Below are positions 4,484 through 5,652 of a DNA stretch of 5,652 nucleotides, piece after piece. The stretch covers positions 1 to 5,652 of the forward strand of contig JAEYZJ010000348.1 of the NCBI GenBank assembly GCA_023430705.1. The letters run 5' to 3'. Positions within the stretch are counted from its first letter, which is position 1; each line of letters opens with the position of its first letter. Both the position numbers and the translations under genes were made by a program. The stretch comes from Pseudomonadota bacterium (GTDB taxonomy: Bacteria > Pseudomonadota > Alphaproteobacteria > Rhizobiales > Devosiaceae). Below the pieces are notes generated by a model. It saw only the letters and a program-made list of their open reading frames with translations, had not been told where the DNA came from and did not search any database.

Positions 4484-4586
4484 CGGTCGGAGGAAAAGCT
4501 CGATGCAATCCTTCGCGCCGTCGACACCGACGCCGACCGTGTTCTGGCAGACATCGCTCCGAGGCATGCGCAGAAATGACGCTTGA
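4484..4586 (+). other. Short coding-like stretch between the dehydrogenase and treZ
   Basis: Two overlapping readings exist. Reading A continues in the dehydrogenase frame straight after its TAG stop for 31 sense codons (R-S, then EEKLDAILRAVDTDADRV..., ending HAQK). It ends in a TGA that overlaps the treZ start as ATGA (4576-4579), but it has no ATG, GTG or TTG of its own. Reading B starts at ATG 4503 with GGAGG (4489-4493) 9 nt upstream, encodes 27 residues (begins MQSFAPSTPT) and ends at 4584-4586, inside treZ. A has more protein-like composition, B has the better start. Either could couple translation to treZ, whose own ribosome binding site is poor. A could also be the remnant of a lost gene. 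Confidence 0.35.
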
Positions 4587-5652
4587 ATTGTCACGTCCCC
4601 CCACTGTCGAGGCCGGCGCACAGGGCACGCGCTTCGGGCCACGCTTGCTCGACGGTGGTACCGAGTTCCGACTATGGGCCCCAAGCGCCGGGGTGGCAGA
4701 ACTTCTAGTGGAGGGTCGGCCGCCCCGGCCGATGCATCGCGGCGACGATGGCTTCTTCCATCTCTTCGAGGCAGGAGCGGGGGCTGGGACCCGCTACAGG
4801 TTCAAGGTCGGAAGCACAGTGTTCCCCGACCTCGCCTCGCGCCAGCAGGATGACGACGCCGCCGGCTGGAGCGTCGTGCACCGCCCCCTCCCGCCCTCGC
4901 CTTTCCGCGCACCGATCCGCCCTTGGCACGAGACGATCATCTGCGAGGTGCATGTCGGCGCCGCCACCCCGGAGGGGACCTTCAATGCCCTGCGCGGGCG
5001 GCTGGAACACTTCCGGGACTCAGGGTTCACCTGCCTCGAGATCATGCCCGTCAACGAGTTTCCGGGCCGGCGTAACTGGGGCTATGACGGGACGCTCGTC
5101 TTCGCGCCCGAGCGGAGCTACGGCACCCCCGAGGATCTCCGGGCGCTGGTCGACCGGGCCCACGAACTGGGCATCTGCATGGTACTCGACGTCGTCTACA
5201 ACCACTTCGGCGGCACCGACAATTTCGTGCCGGACTACGCGCCCGAATGGTTCAGGGATGATGTTGAGACGCCCTGGGGTGCGGCCATCGATTTCGACCA
5301 GCCCATGGTGCGCCAGTTCTACTACGAAAACGCCTGCATGTGGCTGTCCGAATACGACTTCGATGGCCTGCGCCTCGACAGCGTGCACGAGATCAGGACC
5401 GACGGCCGCGACCGTTTCCTCGGCGAACTGGCCGCCGCCGCGAGACGGGTGAAGCCGCACGCCAAGCTGATCATCGAGAACGTGAAGAACTCGTTCCGCT
5501 GGCTGGAGCGCGACGAGAGCAACACGCCGCTCACCTACTGGGCGCAGTGGAACGACGACATGCACCATGTGCTCACCTACCTCGTCACCGGCGAGGGCGA
5601 GCGCACAGGATACGACGACAATACCAAGGACCCGTACGCCGACCTCGAGAAG
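4576..5652 (+). CDS. treZ: Malto-oligosyltrehalose trehalohydrolase (GH13), N-terminal 359 residues, cut by the window edge
   Basis: TreZ releases trehalose from maltooligosyl-trehalose, the second step of the TreY-TreZ route from glucan in the cytoplasm. The frame is open from ATG 4576 to the edge; family members are near 600 aa, so roughly 60% is present. Residues about 18-100 are the N-terminal CBM48-like beta domain (FRLWAPSAGVAELLV). The GH13 barrel follows: EVHVGAATPEGTF (124-136), NEFPGRRNWGYDG (160-172), region I DVVYNH (205-210), TPWGAAIDF (232-240), region II DGLRLDSVHEI (263-273) with likely nucleophile D268, region III LIIEN (298-302) with likely acid/base E301, and QWNDDMHH (324-331). 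Divergent points: the usual F-Q-P...H-G-P-S segment after PD-x-ASR is replaced by QQDDDAAGW, and ENVKN replaces the more usual E-x-D-x-N. The start has only a weak ribosome binding site but forms ATGA with an upstream frame. No terminator separates it from the dehydrogenase, so co-transcription is likely. Confidence 0.88.
   Translation, partial: MTLELSRPPTVEAGAQGTRFGPRLLDGGTEFRLWAPSAGVAELLVEGRPPRPMHRGDDGFFHLFEAGAGAGTRYRFKVGSTVFPDLASRQQDDDAAGWSVVHRPLPPSPFRAPIRPWHETIICEVHVGAATPEGTFNALRGRLEHFRDSGFTCLEIMPVNEFPGRRNWGYDGTLVFAPERSYGTPEDLRALVDRAHELGICMVLDVVYNHFGGTDNFVPDYAPEWFRDDVETPWGAAIDFDQPMVRQFYYENACMWLSEYDFDGLRLDSVHEIRTDGRDRFLGELAAAARRVKPHAKLIIENVKNSFRWLERDESNTPLTYWAQWNDDMHHVLTYLVTGEGERTGYDDNTKDPYADLEK

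Noticed and set aside
3407..4684. A 425-codon open frame on the minus strand
   Set aside because: It is antisense to the dehydrogenase, whose motifs are complete, and it also crosses a strong terminator and the start of treZ. Long antisense frames are expected in high-GC DNA.
1..5652. CRISPR arrays, tRNA or rRNA genes, insertion sequences
   Set aside because: No regularly spaced repeats, no cloverleaf or rRNA-like stretch, and no transposase frame or terminal inverted repeats were seen on either strand.

Overview
The window is GC-rich DNA with strong third-position G/C bias. Gene content, promoter motifs and gene style point to an alphaproteobacterium, most likely a sphingomonad or a rhizobial relative. 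This lineage call is inference. Most of the window reads as a general-stress-response island.

Layout, minus strand, read right to left from about 2585. A compact operon encodes (i) a 197-aa coiled-coil protein with one membrane segment, of the 'nutrient deprivation-induced protein' type, (ii) a 138-aa two-helix membrane protein of the phage-holin-like/DUF1469 family, and (iii) a 319-aa DUF3618 protein with two hydrophobic segments and two blocks of 11-residue repeats. The genes overlap by 14 nt and by 1 nt (TGATG). After a GC-rich hairpin comes a 66-aa hydrophilic protein with a GTG start and a strong ribosome binding site. At the left edge lies the N-terminal 91 residues of a glycosyltransferase family 10 (fucosyltransferase-like) protein, probably using a TTG start.

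Layout, plus strand. A DUF892/YciF-type ferritin-like protein (2822-3313) is divergent from the operon. The 236-bp region between them carries two oppositely oriented matches to the EcfG (alphaproteobacterial general stress sigma factor) promoter, GGAAC-N18-TT. After the ferritin-like gene there is a third GGAAC-N18-TT motif. About 80 nt downstream of it is a near-perfect Rho-independent terminator, with no convincing ORF between, so a stress-induced small RNA of about 79 nt is proposed here. A fourth, weaker GGAAC-N19-TT site and a 39-codon small ORF precede a 287-aa short-chain dehydrogenase of the general-stress-protein-39/YghA type. A short in-frame coding-like stretch after its stop leads by an ATGA overlap into a malto-oligosyltrehalose trehalohydrolase (treZ) gene that runs off the right edge.

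The genes fit a desiccation, osmotic and starvation stress programme: envelope-associated coiled-coil and membrane proteins, a ferritin-like protein, a stress oxidoreductase, and trehalose synthesis from glucan. The proposed common control is EcfG. The most interesting undescribed element is the candidate small RNA at about 3381-3459, with its duplicated GCCCACAA motif.
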